A DNA stretch of 64,000 nucleotides from Rhizorhabdus phycosphaerae (GCF_011044255.1 NZ_CP049107.1:124001-188000), one strand, 5' to 3'; shown: positions 37,749 through 45,886, counted from the stretch's first letter. Program-made: numbers and translations. The notes: generated from the letters alone by a model not told the origin.

Positions 37749-38612
37749 TCAGCGTGGGATTTTCTTGAAGATGCGTAGCGCGTTCTCGCGCATCAGAAGC
37801 CGGTGCGATTCCGGGCGGAAGCCCAGCGCATCGACTTCCTGCACGCCCCGGATCGGGTCGATCACGGGAAAGTCCGTGCCGAACAGCACCTTCTCGCGCC
37901 CATAGGTGTTCGCATAATGGACATAGGATTGCGGCCAGTGCTTCGGCGCATAGGCGTCGCCCGCCGTGTAGACATTGTCGTGCTTCCAGCACATTGAGAT
38001 CATCTCTTCGGTCCACGGAACACCGACGTGGATGCCGATCAGAACGAGTTCTGGAAAGTCGATCGCGACCTGGTCGAGCAGGATGGGACGGGCGACCGAA
38101 GGCAGCCGCCGTTCGCTGGAGTAGACCAGGTTCTGCCCGACCTGCATCATGATCGGAATGTCGAGTTCGCAGCACTTGGCATAATAGGGATAGATCTGCG
38201 GAGCATCGGGCGGGCAGCCGAACCAGTGCGGATACCAGTGAGCGCCGACGAAGCCATAATCGTTGACGGCTTGCTCCAGTTCGCGGAGGCCCTTCATGCC
38301 GCGGGTCTGGTCGATCCCGGCCAGGCCCGAAAACCGGTCGGGATAGCGCTGGCAGATCTCCGCGATCATCTCATAGGGTACTTCCCATGACAGGCGCACG
38401 TTCAGGTCGCCGGCCCGGACGGCGATGAGCAGTGAGCGTTCGATCCCGGCCGCGTCCATCCGCCGCAGATAATCTTCGATCGTGATCCCGTCGCGCATGG
38501 CCGGGTCCATCCGGACCTTGGCTTTGAAGGCATCGTCGATGCCGGTCATGCCGCCGACCACCGCCTCCGGCGTGAAGATATTGCAGACGATGTCGATATA
38601 GCCGCCGCTCAT
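37749..38612 (-). CDS. Amidohydrolase family 2 protein (ACMSD-like), atypical metal site
   Basis: TIM-barrel protein of 287 residues from the family that includes ACMSD decarboxylase and related hydrolases. Conserved elements are ELEQAVNDYGFVGAHWYPHWFG near 111-132, LVLIGIHVGVPWTEEMI near 199-215 and VLFGTDFPVIDPI near 247-259, which supply His and Asp ligands. The N-terminal strand, where most members have H-x-H, reads IDIVCNIFTPE, and the next usual His (in P-x-x-x-H-x-G) is replaced by MQVGQN. The start at 38612 has GGAGG upstream. It may use fewer metals or act as a hydratase or CoA-ester hydrolase. First gene of the unit with the CoA ligase and FAD oxidase. Confidence 0.85.
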   Translation of the reverse strand: MSGGYIDIVCNIFTPEAVVGGMTGIDDAFKAKVRMDPAMRDGITIEDYLRRMDAAGIERSLLIAVRAGDLNVRLSWEVPYEMIAEICQRYPDRFSGLAGIDQTRGMKGLRELEQAVNDYGFVGAHWYPHWFGCPPDAPQIYPYYAKCCELDIPIMMQVGQNLVYSSERRLPSVARPILLDQVAIDFPELVLIGIHVGVPWTEEMISMCWKHDNVYTAGDAYAPKHWPQSYVHYANTYGREKVLFGTDFPVIDPIRGVQEVDALGFRPESHRLLMRENALRIFKKIPR

Positions 38613-38705
38613 GCAACCTCCGTGCTCTGCCGGCCGTGCGCCGGTCCTGGCAGCTTCCCGCTGGACAGGCGGCGAGTCAAATGTAATCATATTGGCGATG
38701 GATAA

Positions 38706-38721
38706 TTCCATATATATGGAA
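38706..38721. promoter_or_regulatory. 16-bp perfect palindrome, candidate IclR operator
   Basis: TTCCATATATATGGAA lies 8 bases before the ATG of the IclR-type regulator and about 94 bases before the divergent amidohydrolase unit. IclR proteins usually autoregulate and control a divergent operon from such palindromes, so this is a plausible site for the neighbouring regulator. Confidence 0.6.
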
Positions 38722-38729
38722 GTCAGAGC

Positions 38730-39479
38730 ATGACCGATGATGGCAGCGTTAAATCCGCGTCGCGGGTCTTCGAAATTCTGGAGCTGTTCGACACATGTCG
38801 CCTGCCGCTCAGCGCCACCGATGTGGTGCGCAAATTGGGTTGGCCCCAATCGAGCACGGTTGCGTTGCTCAAGACGCTCGTCTCCTTGGGTTATCTCGCC
38901 TACGACACCTTCGAGCGCACCTATCTTCCGACCATGCGGGTGGCGCTGCTCGGTGGCTGGCTGTTCGATGCGCTCGGCCCTGACCGTCGATTGCTCGAGT
39001 TCATCAGGACGGTGGGCGCCGAGACGGCGGAAACCGTCTCGCTGTCCACGCAGACCGACCTCGAAATGCAGTTCCTGCATGTCGAGCGCGGCACCAAGCC
39101 GCTTGCGCTCACCGTCTCGGCCGGAGACCGGACCGCGCTGCTCACGACGGTGATCGGCATCGTGGCGCTGTCGGGGCGCAGGGACGACATGATCGCCCGC
39201 TATGTCGAACGCGCCAACCGGAGAATGCGCGATCCCGCCTATCATGCCGACCTGCGGCACGTGATGGAGCAGGTGTCCGTGGTGCGCGAACGCGGTTTTG
39301 GCGAGGGGGACAGCGAATTTTCGACCGGGGTAGGGGCCCTTGCCTGGCTGCTGCCTCCCCTTCCGGGCGGGCGGCGCATGGTCCTCTCGGTGGCGGGCGC
39401 TGCGGACATGATCCGGCTTGAGCGCGAACACATCATCGACAGCGTCACAGGCGCAATGAGGAGCTTTTTCGATGGCTGA
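38730..39479 (+). CDS. IclR family transcriptional regulator
   Basis: Protein of 249 residues. The N-terminal winged helix-turn-helix covers residues 6-60 (SASRVFEILELFDTCRLPLSATDVVRKLGWPQSSTVALLKTL) and a C-terminal effector domain spans about 75-245, with VERGTKPLALTVSAGDRTALLTTVIGIVAL matching the IclR ligand pocket region. It is divergent from the amidohydrolase-CoA ligase-FAD oxidase unit and overlaps the following alpha/beta hydrolase gene by 8 bases. An A/T-rich palindrome just before its start is a likely operator. The effector is presumably a pathway intermediate. Confidence 0.88.
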   Translation: MTDDGSVKSASRVFEILELFDTCRLPLSATDVVRKLGWPQSSTVALLKTLVSLGYLAYDTFERTYLPTMRVALLGGWLFDALGPDRRLLEFIRTVGAETAETVSLSTQTDLEMQFLHVERGTKPLALTVSAGDRTALLTTVIGIVALSGRRDDMIARYVERANRRMRDPAYHADLRHVMEQVSVVRERGFGEGDSEFSTGVGALAWLLPPLPGGRRMVLSVAGAADMIRLEREHIIDSVTGAMRSFFDG

Positions 39480-40320
39480 GCCCGCCCCCGATTTTCGTTG
39501 CGGGGCTACCCTGCAGCGCGGCTATCTCGATCTTCGCGATGGGCAGATGCACTTCGTGCGCCGCCAGGGCTGCGGCGTTCCGATCGTGCTTCTGCATCAA
39601 ACGGCGAGTTCGTCACGGATGTGGACGAAGGTCATGGAACGCCTGCTGGCTCCGCAGCCGCTATGGGCTCTGGACACGCCCGGCTTCGGCGCCAGTTTCG
39701 ACCCGGTACAGGATCCGACGATGGCCGACTATACGCGATGGCTCGCCGAGGCGATCGATCAGCTCGCCGGCTCCGGACGGGTCCATCTGGTCGGGCATCA
39801 CACCGGTGCGGCGATCGCGCTGGCCTATGCCGCGGCCCGCCCGGAAAGAACGCAGAGCCTTACGCTGTTCGGACCGGCTGCCCTCACGCAGGAAGAGCGG
39901 AACCATTATGCCAGTCGCCTCGGGGCGCCATTTCGTCCCAATCGAAGCGGCGCATATCTTCTCAAGAACTGGGAATATCTCCGGGTCGGCGGGGCGGACC
40001 GGGACATCGACCTGCTGCATCGGGAGATGATCGACATGCTGCGGGGCTGGGCATCTCGGCCCCATGCCTATCGGGCTGTCTGGGAGCAGGATGTCGCCGC
40101 GCAGCTCGGTTCCCTGACTTGCCCACTGCATCTGATCAGTTCTCCGGACGATCTGCTATTCGGCCTGTTCAATCGGACCTGTGCGGTCCGTCCGGATGCG
40201 CAGGTCACAATCTTGAGCGGGGGTGCCAATTTTGCGCCCGACCTCAAAGCCGACGAGGTCGCGTCGGCGCTCGACGCCAGCGGCTTCTACGGAGAAGCAG
40301 CGCTGACGTGCGAGCAGTGA
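39472..40320 (+). CDS. Alpha/beta hydrolase-fold protein with GHHTG elbow (copy 1)
   Basis: Protein of 282 residues with an alpha/beta hydrolase fold. The oxyanion-hole region is VLLHQTASS at 39-47 (usual form HG), followed by LDTPGFGASF at 67-76. The nucleophile elbow reads GHHTG at 108-112, putting His-110 where Ser, Cys or Asp is expected. The acid is likely Asp in SSPDDLLF. The region that normally carries the catalytic His (G-x-GHFP) is GGANFAPDL, with Asn instead. Two more proteins in this window share all these changes. The gene overlaps the end of the IclR regulator, so it is co-transcribed with it. Activity is unknown. Confidence 0.88.
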   Translation: MAEPAPDFRCGATLQRGYLDLRDGQMHFVRRQGCGVPIVLLHQTASSSRMWTKVMERLLAPQPLWALDTPGFGASFDPVQDPTMADYTRWLAEAIDQLAGSGRVHLVGHHTGAAIALAYAAARPERTQSLTLFGPAALTQEERNHYASRLGAPFRPNRSGAYLLKNWEYLRVGGADRDIDLLHREMIDMLRGWASRPHAYRAVWEQDVAAQLGSLTCPLHLISSPDDLLFGLFNRTCAVRPDAQVTILSGGANFAPDLKADEVASALDASGFYGEAALTCEQ

Positions 40321-40325
40321 GGCAC

Positions 40326-40943
40326 TCAGGCAGAGGCGGCGCAGACCTCGGCCACTGTCGTCCCACGGGCGAAAAGCATGGTCATGCACTGGATCGCATA
40401 GTCGTGCCGATCGCGCGCGGACTCCGCGACCGCGTCGGTCACGAGCCAGGTCTGATAGTCGCGATGGCTGGCGTCGCGCACCGTGCTTTCGACGCAACAA
40501 TTGGTGGTGATGCCGCAGACGATCACCCGCTCTATGCCATTCTTCTCCAGAACCTGGTCCATGTCGGTTCCATAGAAGGCGCTCGGCTTGCTCTTGTCGA
40601 TGATGGCTTCGCCTGCTCGGGGCGCGAGGGCGGGGCTGATCTCCACTTCCCATTCCCCGGCTTTCAGCGCTCCCTCGGCCTTGAGGCCCGGGTTGAGCTC
40701 GATCATGATCGCCCCGTCGGAATAGTCGGGCTTGTAGACGTAGCGCGTGAAGACGACGAGCGCTCCGGCGTTGCGCGCTGCTTCGAGAAGCTGGACACAC
40801 GGATCGAGAGCCTCTCTCAAAAGGCCGAGATTGAAGCCGAGGCGCGCCATTGCCGCGTCGTCCCGCAGGAAACCCTCCTGCATATCGACGATGATCAACG
40901 CCGTGCTGGAGTCGAGACGGGGCGCGATCGGAAGGTCGGACAT
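40326..40943 (-). CDS. Isochorismatase family cysteine hydrolase
   Basis: Protein of 205 residues. Catalytic Asp in LIIVDMQEGFL near 17-27, the catalytic Lys in DKSKPSAFYGTDM near 114-126 and the nucleophile Cys in CGITTNCCVESTVRDAS near 142-158 define the isochorismatase/nicotinamidase family. The neighbourhood favours the amidase branch (N-carbamoylsarcosine amidase, maleamate amidase or similar) over isochorismate hydrolysis. GAGGAG precedes the ATG at 40943. The gene converges with alpha/beta hydrolase copy 1, with only 5 bases between them. Confidence 0.9.
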   Translation of the reverse strand: MSDLPIAPRLDSSTALIIVDMQEGFLRDDAAMARLGFNLGLLREALDPCVQLLEAARNAGALVVFTRYVYKPDYSDGAIMIELNPGLKAEGALKAGEWEVEISPALAPRAGEAIIDKSKPSAFYGTDMDQVLEKNGIERVIVCGITTNCCVESTVRDASHRDYQTWLVTDAVAESARDRHDYAIQCMTMLFARGTTVAEVCAASA

Positions 40944-40980
40944 GGGGGGCTCCTCTTTTGCCGTGAGATTCAGCGAAAAC

Positions 40981-41000
40981 ATCATGTTGGTGTACATGAT
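40981..41000. promoter_or_regulatory. Candidate operator ATCATGT-n6-ACATGAT
   Basis: Two 7-bp arms form a perfect inverted repeat (ATCATGTTGGTGTACATGAT), 38 bases upstream of the isochorismatase start. The right half, GTGTACATGAT, matches the right half of the 29.13-kb site except for one base, supporting a shared regulator. Confidence 0.5.
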
Positions 41001-41120
41001 AGTCAAGAAGGTCGCTCCGCTGGCGGTCCGTCACGTGAGTAACTCGGCAACAAAACTATGATCTATTTATATGAAATATAAGAGTTAAATCGATTTTTCA
41101 GAAATGTGGAAAGCTACGCG

Positions 41121-41155
41121 ATTAGGAAATAAGGGATAGAAACAATCTTCCTAAT
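41121..41155. promoter_or_regulatory. Inverted repeat upstream of the monooxygenase gene
   Basis: Arms ATTAGGAA and TTCCTAAT are separated by 19 bases. The element lies about 107 bases before the flavin monooxygenase start in an A/T-rich stretch. It could be an operator with two half-sites or an mRNA leader hairpin; which is unclear. Confidence 0.4.
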
Positions 41156-41262
41156 GGATACAAATCGACTGTACCAGTGAATCGGCGGCATGGCGTCGAT
41201 TGAGGAAGCCCGATGAAGTCTATCGACAGGCCGGGCAACGGGACAATGAAAGGGTTTGAAAT

Positions 41263-42450
41263 ATGACCACGACCGTCGCGCTCGAAAATCTTCGCTTCGG
41301 CATCTTTCTGCCGCCCATTCACATGAACCACGAGAATCCTACGCTTTGTATCGATCGCGACATGAAGGTCGTCGAGCATCTCGACGCGCTGGGCTTCCAC
41401 GAGGCGTGGATTGGTGAGCATCATTCGGGCGGCGGCGAGCTTATCGCTTCGCCGGAATTGTTCATTGCCGTCATGGCGGAACGGACGCGCTCGATCCGGC
41501 TGGGAACGGGCGTCAATTCCCTGCCTTATCATCATCCGATGATCCTCGCAGATCGCTGGATGCAGTTGCATCACATGACGCGCGGCCGCGTCATGTTCGG
41601 CTGCGGTCCGGGATCGCTGCCGTCCGATGCCAAGATGATGGGCATCCCCGTCAGCAAGCAGCGCGACCGGATGGAAGAGGCGCTGGCCTGCATCACCGCA
41701 CTGATGCGCGGCGAGACGGTGAGCTATTCCTGCGAGTGGTTCACGCTGGAAAATGCGAGCCTGCAGATGCGGCCCTATAATAATGAGCCGGTCGAGATCA
41801 GCACCGCCTGCGTCGTGTCCCCGTCCGGCCCGATGGCCGCTGGTCGCTATGGCACATCGATGATGACGATCAGCGCGACGTCGCCCGCCGCAATGGAGGC
41901 TGCCGAGCGGAACTGGAACATCGCCTGCGACATCGCGACGGCGCACGGCCATAAGATGGATCGCCGGCAGTGGCGGATGGTGGGATTCGCCCATATTGCC
42001 GAGAGCCGCGAGCAGGCCCGGCGCGATATGGAATATGGGCTGAAGGACTGGATCGACTATTACAAGACGATCGGCACGCTTCCGATCGTCCCCGAAGAGC
42101 ATATGGACGATCCCGTAACCTATATGATCGATACCGGGCTCGCCGCAATCGGTACCCCGGACGATGTCGTCGAGCAAATCGAGAAACTGTGGAACGCCAG
42201 CGGTGGTGGTTTCGGCTCCTACCTTATCTGCGACCTCAACTGGGCGCCGTTCGAGGCGAAGCTGAAGTCCTACGAGCTGTTTGCCCGCTATGTGATGCCG
42301 CGGATCAACAATATGAACCGGCAGCGCGATGTTCAGCACGACTGGATCAAGGCGGAGCATGCCGGTTTCAAATCGTCGCAGGAAGCGGCGATGCAGGCCC
42401 AGTTCAAGAAGCTGGAAGCGCTGCAGAAGGACATCGGCAAGCAGGCGTGA
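41263..42450 (+). CDS. LLM class flavin-dependent monooxygenase
   Basis: TIM-barrel flavin monooxygenase or F420 oxidoreductase of 395 residues. The start RFGIFLPPIHMNHENPTLCIDRDMKVVEHLDALGFHEAWIGEHH is the luciferase-like family opening with the EHH motif; RTRSIRLGTGVNSLPYHHPMILADRWMQLHHMTRGRVMFGCGPG follows. The C-terminal part has IGTPDDVVEQIEKLW. Members with this pattern are alkanal, limonene or other carbon monooxygenases needing a separate flavin reductase; no reductase gene is nearby. It stands alone between divergent and convergent genes, with its own A/T-rich promoter. Confidence 0.9.
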   Translation: MTTTVALENLRFGIFLPPIHMNHENPTLCIDRDMKVVEHLDALGFHEAWIGEHHSGGGELIASPELFIAVMAERTRSIRLGTGVNSLPYHHPMILADRWMQLHHMTRGRVMFGCGPGSLPSDAKMMGIPVSKQRDRMEEALACITALMRGETVSYSCEWFTLENASLQMRPYNNEPVEISTACVVSPSGPMAAGRYGTSMMTISATSPAAMEAAERNWNIACDIATAHGHKMDRRQWRMVGFAHIAESREQARRDMEYGLKDWIDYYKTIGTLPIVPEEHMDDPVTYMIDTGLAAIGTPDDVVEQIEKLWNASGGGFGSYLICDLNWAPFEAKLKSYELFARYVMPRINNMNRQRDVQHDWIKAEHAGFKSSQEAAMQAQFKKLEALQKDIGKQA

Positions 42451-42457
42451 GCCTGTG

Positions 42458-42481
42458 GGAGGCCGCCCGGCGGCGGCCTCC
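42458..42481. terminator. Bidirectional terminator
   Basis: Perfect 10-bp stem GGAGGCCGCC/GGCGGCCTCC with a 4-base loop in the 44-base gap between the convergent monooxygenase and alpha/beta hydrolase copy 2 genes. Confidence 0.75.
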
Positions 42482-42494
42482 GCGCGATTGCGCG

Positions 42495-43289
42495 TTATCC
42501 GGCGCGGTCGAGGAATCGGGCCAGGCTCTGCGCCACCCCTTCGGGATCGACATCGGGTTGGAAATCCATGCCTTTGACCATGGCTACCTCTGCATCCGGG
42601 CGAAGCTCCGTGGCATGGTGGAAGAGCGGCCAGAGCGCATCGTCGTCCGAAATCATCAGAAGAAGCGGAACCGACACGGCCGAGAGCAGTGCCTCGGAGT
42701 TCTGCTTCCACACTGCCGAGAAGGCCTTGGGCATCGCCTCGACGCCGATCAGATGGTCGATCATTTCTCGTTGGTGCAGGGCGACCGTCTGGTGCGCGCC
42801 GATGGTGACGAGATAGTCCCAGGCCGTCTGCAAGTGGCTGCCGTCCGCCGAGACCGAAAATGGCTCGGTGAAGGTTCGGCTGAATTCTTCCCGCTCGGCC
42901 GCCGACGCAATCACCGGACCGATCAGCGTGAGGCTGCGCAGCCTTGTTCCGACAAGATCGGCAATCTCGAGCGCAATGCACCCGCCGGTATGATGCCCGC
43001 ACAAATCGAAGCGATCGACGCCCAGTGCGTCGGCCGCCTCGATCAGCCGCTCGGCATAATAGCGCAGCGAGGTCTGGCCCGCCGGTGCGAAGGAACCGCC
43101 GAAGCCGGGCGTATCGAAGGCCACGCAGCGGCGGCGATCCGCCATCAAGGCCATGACCTTCTCGTACATTGCACCCGAACTGGCGGTCTGGTGAAGAAAG
43201 AGCAGCGCGGGCGCGTCCGCTGCGCCCGCAGTCCGATAGTGGATCTGGCCGTCGCGGCTGTCCGCATAGCCCTTTCTGATGCTGGTCAA
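42495..43289 (-). CDS. Alpha/beta hydrolase-fold protein with GHHTG elbow (copy 2)
   Basis: Protein of 264 residues. It opens with the pattern GYADSRDGQIHYRTAG shared with copy 3. LFLHQTASS is at 30-38, FDTPGFGGSF at 58-67 and the elbow GHHTG at 98-102 with His-100 at the nucleophile place. The acid candidate lies in MISDDDALW; at the position of the catalytic His the sequence is GMDFQPDVDP, with Asp. It is the third gene of a minus-strand unit after a methyltransferase and a 114-residue protein, 40 bases from the latter. Reaction unknown; see copies at 39.5 and 45.9 kb. Confidence 0.88.
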   Translation of the reverse strand: MTSIRKGYADSRDGQIHYRTAGAADAPALLFLHQTASSGAMYEKVMALMADRRRCVAFDTPGFGGSFAPAGQTSLRYYAERLIEAADALGVDRFDLCGHHTGGCIALEIADLVGTRLRSLTLIGPVIASAAEREEFSRTFTEPFSVSADGSHLQTAWDYLVTIGAHQTVALHQREMIDHLIGVEAMPKAFSAVWKQNSEALLSAVSVPLLLMISDDDALWPLFHHATELRPDAEVAMVKGMDFQPDVDPEGVAQSLARFLDRAG

Positions 43290-43329
43290 ATGGCTACCCT
43301 CCGGCGGAAGCGGATAAGCGTCGACAGGA

Positions 43330-43674
43330 TCAGTCGACGGCGGTCACGATCTCGATCGCTTCGTCATAGCCTTTCGCACCTGACTGCGATTCCAGATCCT
43401 CATAGTCCTGCTTCAGCGGACGCAGGACGATGTCGAGAAACTGCGCCCGCCATGCATCGCGTTCCTTCTCGACGTCGGGGGAAGGGCGATAGGCATCCAC
43501 CTTGGCCTTGAGCGAGTCATCCTCGCTTACAATACGCTCGACACTGTCCAGCCGCTCTCGCAGCACGACCACCTCGCCGGCAAGTGCGAGGAGCATGGAC
43601 AGCAGATTGTCGGTCGTCTTGTCGCCCAGATAGATCGGGCGGTCACCCTTGGCCTGACGGGGAAGCTCGATCAT
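43330..43674 (-). CDS. Small protein coupled to the methyltransferase, unknown family
   Basis: A 114-residue acidic protein. It begins MIELPRQAKGDRPIYLGDKTTDNLLSMLLALAGEVVVLRERLDSVERI, which should form one amphipathic helix and a coiled coil, then KVDAYRPSPDVEKERDAWRAQFLDIVLRPLKQDYEDLE, a second helical stretch. No enzyme motif is visible. Its ATG overlaps the methyltransferase stop as ATGA, so the two are made together and probably associate, for example as an accessory or oligomerisation subunit. I do not recognise the family. Confidence 0.72.
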   Translation of the reverse strand: MIELPRQAKGDRPIYLGDKTTDNLLSMLLALAGEVVVLRERLDSVERIVSEDDSLKAKVDAYRPSPDVEKERDAWRAQFLDIVLRPLKQDYEDLESQSGAKGYDEAIEIVTAVD

Positions 43675-44855
43675 GCCTTCTTCTCCGCGCCCCACAGATA
43701 CCAGGCGCCGCCACCGCCAAAGTCGCCGGCCTGGAATTTCTGCGTCCGTCGTTGGGCGGCTTCCTCGAAGGCGGATGGCTGGAGATGTTCGAAGGCCGCG
43801 TCGGCGCCAAAGCCGCTGATCTCCGCCAGTTCCGAGGGGTCGAGTTCGTGGCTGCCGCCCCAGAAGGGTTCGTTGTTGTTGCGCGTGTCCCAATCGAGCA
43901 GGAAAGCATCGAACTCGCTCATCGCGCCATAGGGCGGGGTTTCGAGATGGACCAGCAGGCCGCCCGGCGCGAGAAGGCGATAGGCCTCCTTCATGATGTT
44001 GCGGATCGCCTTGTGGCTGGTCTCGTGGACCAGGATATGGCTGACGATGAGGTCGAAATGGCCGTCGGGGAAGTCCGTCGCTTCGGCGTTCTGCTGGCTG
44101 TAGTGCACCCGCTTGCCGAGCGATTCCGCGCGGGCATGCGCGTAGCGGAGCATCGGGGCCCCGACGTCGATGCCGTGCAGTTCCGCCTCCGGGAATTTGT
44201 CGGCATAAGGCAGCGTCGAGTGGCCGACGCCGCAGCCCATGTCGAGGATCCGCTTCGGCTTGAAATCGGGGCGATTCTGCTGGAGATAGCTAGACAGCGA
44301 CTGGCCCATGTCGTCGTTGAGCGGCCCCATGCGGCCCATCACGTACAGCCATACCGCGCGATCATAGACCGCACCGTTGGCGAGGTCGTCCTGCTGATAC
44401 TCGCCGTGATAGTTGCCGGGCATGCAGTGGATGTCGACCGCGCTGACATAAGCGGGAACCGGCATCTCCGGATGGAGTGTCAGCGAACCCAAAGGTGCAG
44501 CCACCGCATTGCCACGGTTCTGGATATCGGCGTTCTGCCGCTCGACGGACAACTGGACCGAATGCCACATCATTTCCTGGCTGGTCCGCTGCATGGCACC
44601 CCACATCCGGAAATAGGGGTCGTTGTCCATGAGGTGACGGATCTCGTGTCGATTGGCCGGTTCGCTGCCCCGCTCTTTCACGAAAGCCGGGAGGGCGCGC
44701 TGCTCGTATGCCAGCTTGTTGCCGGGAGCCACTTTCGTAGCCAGGTGGAATTTTAGCGACGTGACGAAGAGCTGGCGGCTCTCCTCTTCATTCGTCGGCA
44801 TTGCGAGTATGCCATGTTCGAGCTGTTTGCCGGGGTTCAGGGCGCCGGTAGCCAT
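43671..44855 (-). CDS. Class I SAM-dependent methyltransferase with large N-terminal domain
   Basis: Protein of 394 residues. A helical N-terminal region of about 190 residues, without recognisable motif, precedes a Rossmann methyltransferase domain: ILDMGCGVGHSTLPYADKFP with the SAM-binding glycines near 203-222, HGIDVGAPML, NAEATDFPDGHFDLIVSHILVHE and the LLAPGGLLVHLE strand. The tail ends GGGGAWYLWGAEKKA. The start at 44855 has AGGAG eight bases upstream. The A/T-rich upstream gap holds candidate operator sites. It heads a unit with the 114-residue protein and alpha/beta hydrolase copy 2, so it probably methylates a small molecule of this pathway. Confidence 0.87.
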   Translation of the reverse strand: MATGALNPGKQLEHGILAMPTNEEESRQLFVTSLKFHLATKVAPGNKLAYEQRALPAFVKERGSEPANRHEIRHLMDNDPYFRMWGAMQRTSQEMMWHSVQLSVERQNADIQNRGNAVAAPLGSLTLHPEMPVPAYVSAVDIHCMPGNYHGEYQQDDLANGAVYDRAVWLYVMGRMGPLNDDMGQSLSSYLQQNRPDFKPKRILDMGCGVGHSTLPYADKFPEAELHGIDVGAPMLRYAHARAESLGKRVHYSQQNAEATDFPDGHFDLIVSHILVHETSHKAIRNIMKEAYRLLAPGGLLVHLETPPYGAMSEFDAFLLDWDTRNNNEPFWGGSHELDPSELAEISGFGADAAFEHLQPSAFEEAAQRRTQKFQAGDFGGGGAWYLWGAEKKA

Positions 44856-44935
44856 GTCAACCGCTCCTTCCATGCTGGAATCAGATCAGCGTCGGAAGAA
44901 AGTGTCAGGCGCAATTGGCAATCATGCAATATCTA

Positions 44936-44950
44936 ATTGAGTACAAAATC
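44936..44950. promoter_or_regulatory. Candidate half-conserved operator TTGAGTACAAAATC
   Basis: The GTACAAAAT string repeats in the 51.65-kb promoter region (TGTGTACAAAATA). It lies about 80 bases upstream of the methyltransferase start. Confidence 0.35.
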
Positions 44951-44995
44951 GAAATATCAGGCCCATTTCCCCCAAAAAATTATCACATACAAGAA

Positions 44996-45012
44996 ATATG
45001 TATACGATTATT
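44996..45012. promoter_or_regulatory. Candidate GntR-type operator ATATGTATACGATTAT
   Basis: Contains the GTATAC core flanked by A/T bases, upstream of the methyltransferase unit, at the 3' border of the lyase gene. Part of the set of similar sites in this region. Confidence 0.4.
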
Positions 45013-45886
45013 GTCGCGCCCACTTTGCGTCGAATGCCCAGACCTCGGGAAAACCGATCATTTCGCAAAAACCTCGAAAGTCGGCGAGGCCGACCTGCGA
45101 TGGCCGCGGATCACCCTTGTCCATCAGTTCCTGATAGGCGTGTTCGATCGCATGGGTCGAGGCCAGCCCGCTGAGCGCTGGATAGATGGCTGCAGCATAG
45201 CCGATGTCGAGCAACTCCGCTGCGCCGAGCATCGGCGTGTAGCCGCCGTTGGACATGTTGGCCATCATCGGCGCCACGATCTCGCGGCAGGCCGTTCGCA
45301 TTTCGTCGACATCGTGCAGCGCCTCCACGAACAGCATGTCCGCACCGGCTTCCGCGTAAAGCTGGGCACGATCGATGGAGCGCGAGAGTCCTTCGCTTTC
45401 GCGCGAGTCCGTCCGCGCGATGATCAACGTGTCGGGGCTTCGTCGTGCTTCGCAGGCGACCCGGATCTTGTCCGCCATCTCTTCCGCCGACACGACCTGC
45501 CGGTTCGGCGTATGCCCGCACTTCTTGGGAAACACCTGGTCTTCGATCTGGATCGCGGCCGCGCCGGCTTCTTCGAAACCACGAACCGTGTGGTGGACGT
45601 TCAACAGGCCGCCATAGCCGGTATCGGCGTCGGCGATCACCGTGGCTTCGCTGACCTTGACCAGGCGGGCGATGCGTTCGTGCATTTCGGCATAGCCAAC
45701 GATGCCGGCGTCGGGAATGCCGTGCGCCGAAGCCGTGAGCCAGAAGCCGCTGCCATAAAGGACATCGAACCCGACCTTTCGCGCCAGCCGCGCCGCGATC
45801 ATGTCGTGGACGCCGGGAACGATCAGCAGCTCCGGCGCTGCGATCCGTTGGGCGAGGGTGGGGGTGATAGAGGGCGTTTCTGCCAT
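45008..45886 (-). CDS. Isocitrate lyase/PEP mutase family C-C lyase
   Basis: TIM-barrel enzyme of 292 residues. The family core is clear: VPGVHDMIAARLARKVGFDVLYGSGF near 23-48, ADADTGYGG near 85-93 with the metal-binding Asp pair, IQIEDQVFPKKCGH near 112-125, and IARTDSRE near 154-161. KKCGH has the catalytic cysteine of true lyases (isocitrate, methylisocitrate and 2,3-dimethylmalate lyases), so C-C cleavage is expected rather than phosphonate mutase chemistry. Last gene of the LeuC-like operon; together with the upstream hydro-lyase it could cleave an alkyl-malate to pyruvate or glyoxylate plus a short acid. Confidence 0.9.
   Translation of the reverse strand: MAETPSITPTLAQRIAAPELLIVPGVHDMIAARLARKVGFDVLYGSGFWLTASAHGIPDAGIVGYAEMHERIARLVKVSEATVIADADTGYGGLLNVHHTVRGFEEAGAAAIQIEDQVFPKKCGHTPNRQVVSAEEMADKIRVACEARRSPDTLIIARTDSRESEGLSRSIDRAQLYAEAGADMLFVEALHDVDEMRTACREIVAPMMANMSNGGYTPMLGAAELLDIGYAAAIYPALSGLASTHAIEHAYQELMDKGDPRPSQVGLADFRGFCEMIGFPEVWAFDAKWARQ

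Larger units (their letters stand above)
40944..41262. promoter_or_regulatory. 319-base divergent promoter region
   Basis: The gap between the isochorismatase and monooxygenase genes is very A/T-rich from about 41050 to 41160. It contains the GTGTAC palindrome at 40981, an inverted repeat ATTAGGAA/TTCCTAAT and a short TTATAT/ATATAA dyad near 41065. No gene fits. Confidence 0.55.

Noticed and set aside
38613-39431. Minus-strand extension of the amidohydrolase frame by 273 residues
   Set aside because: It lies antisense to the IclR regulator gene; the amidohydrolase start at 38612 has GGAGG and homology begins there.
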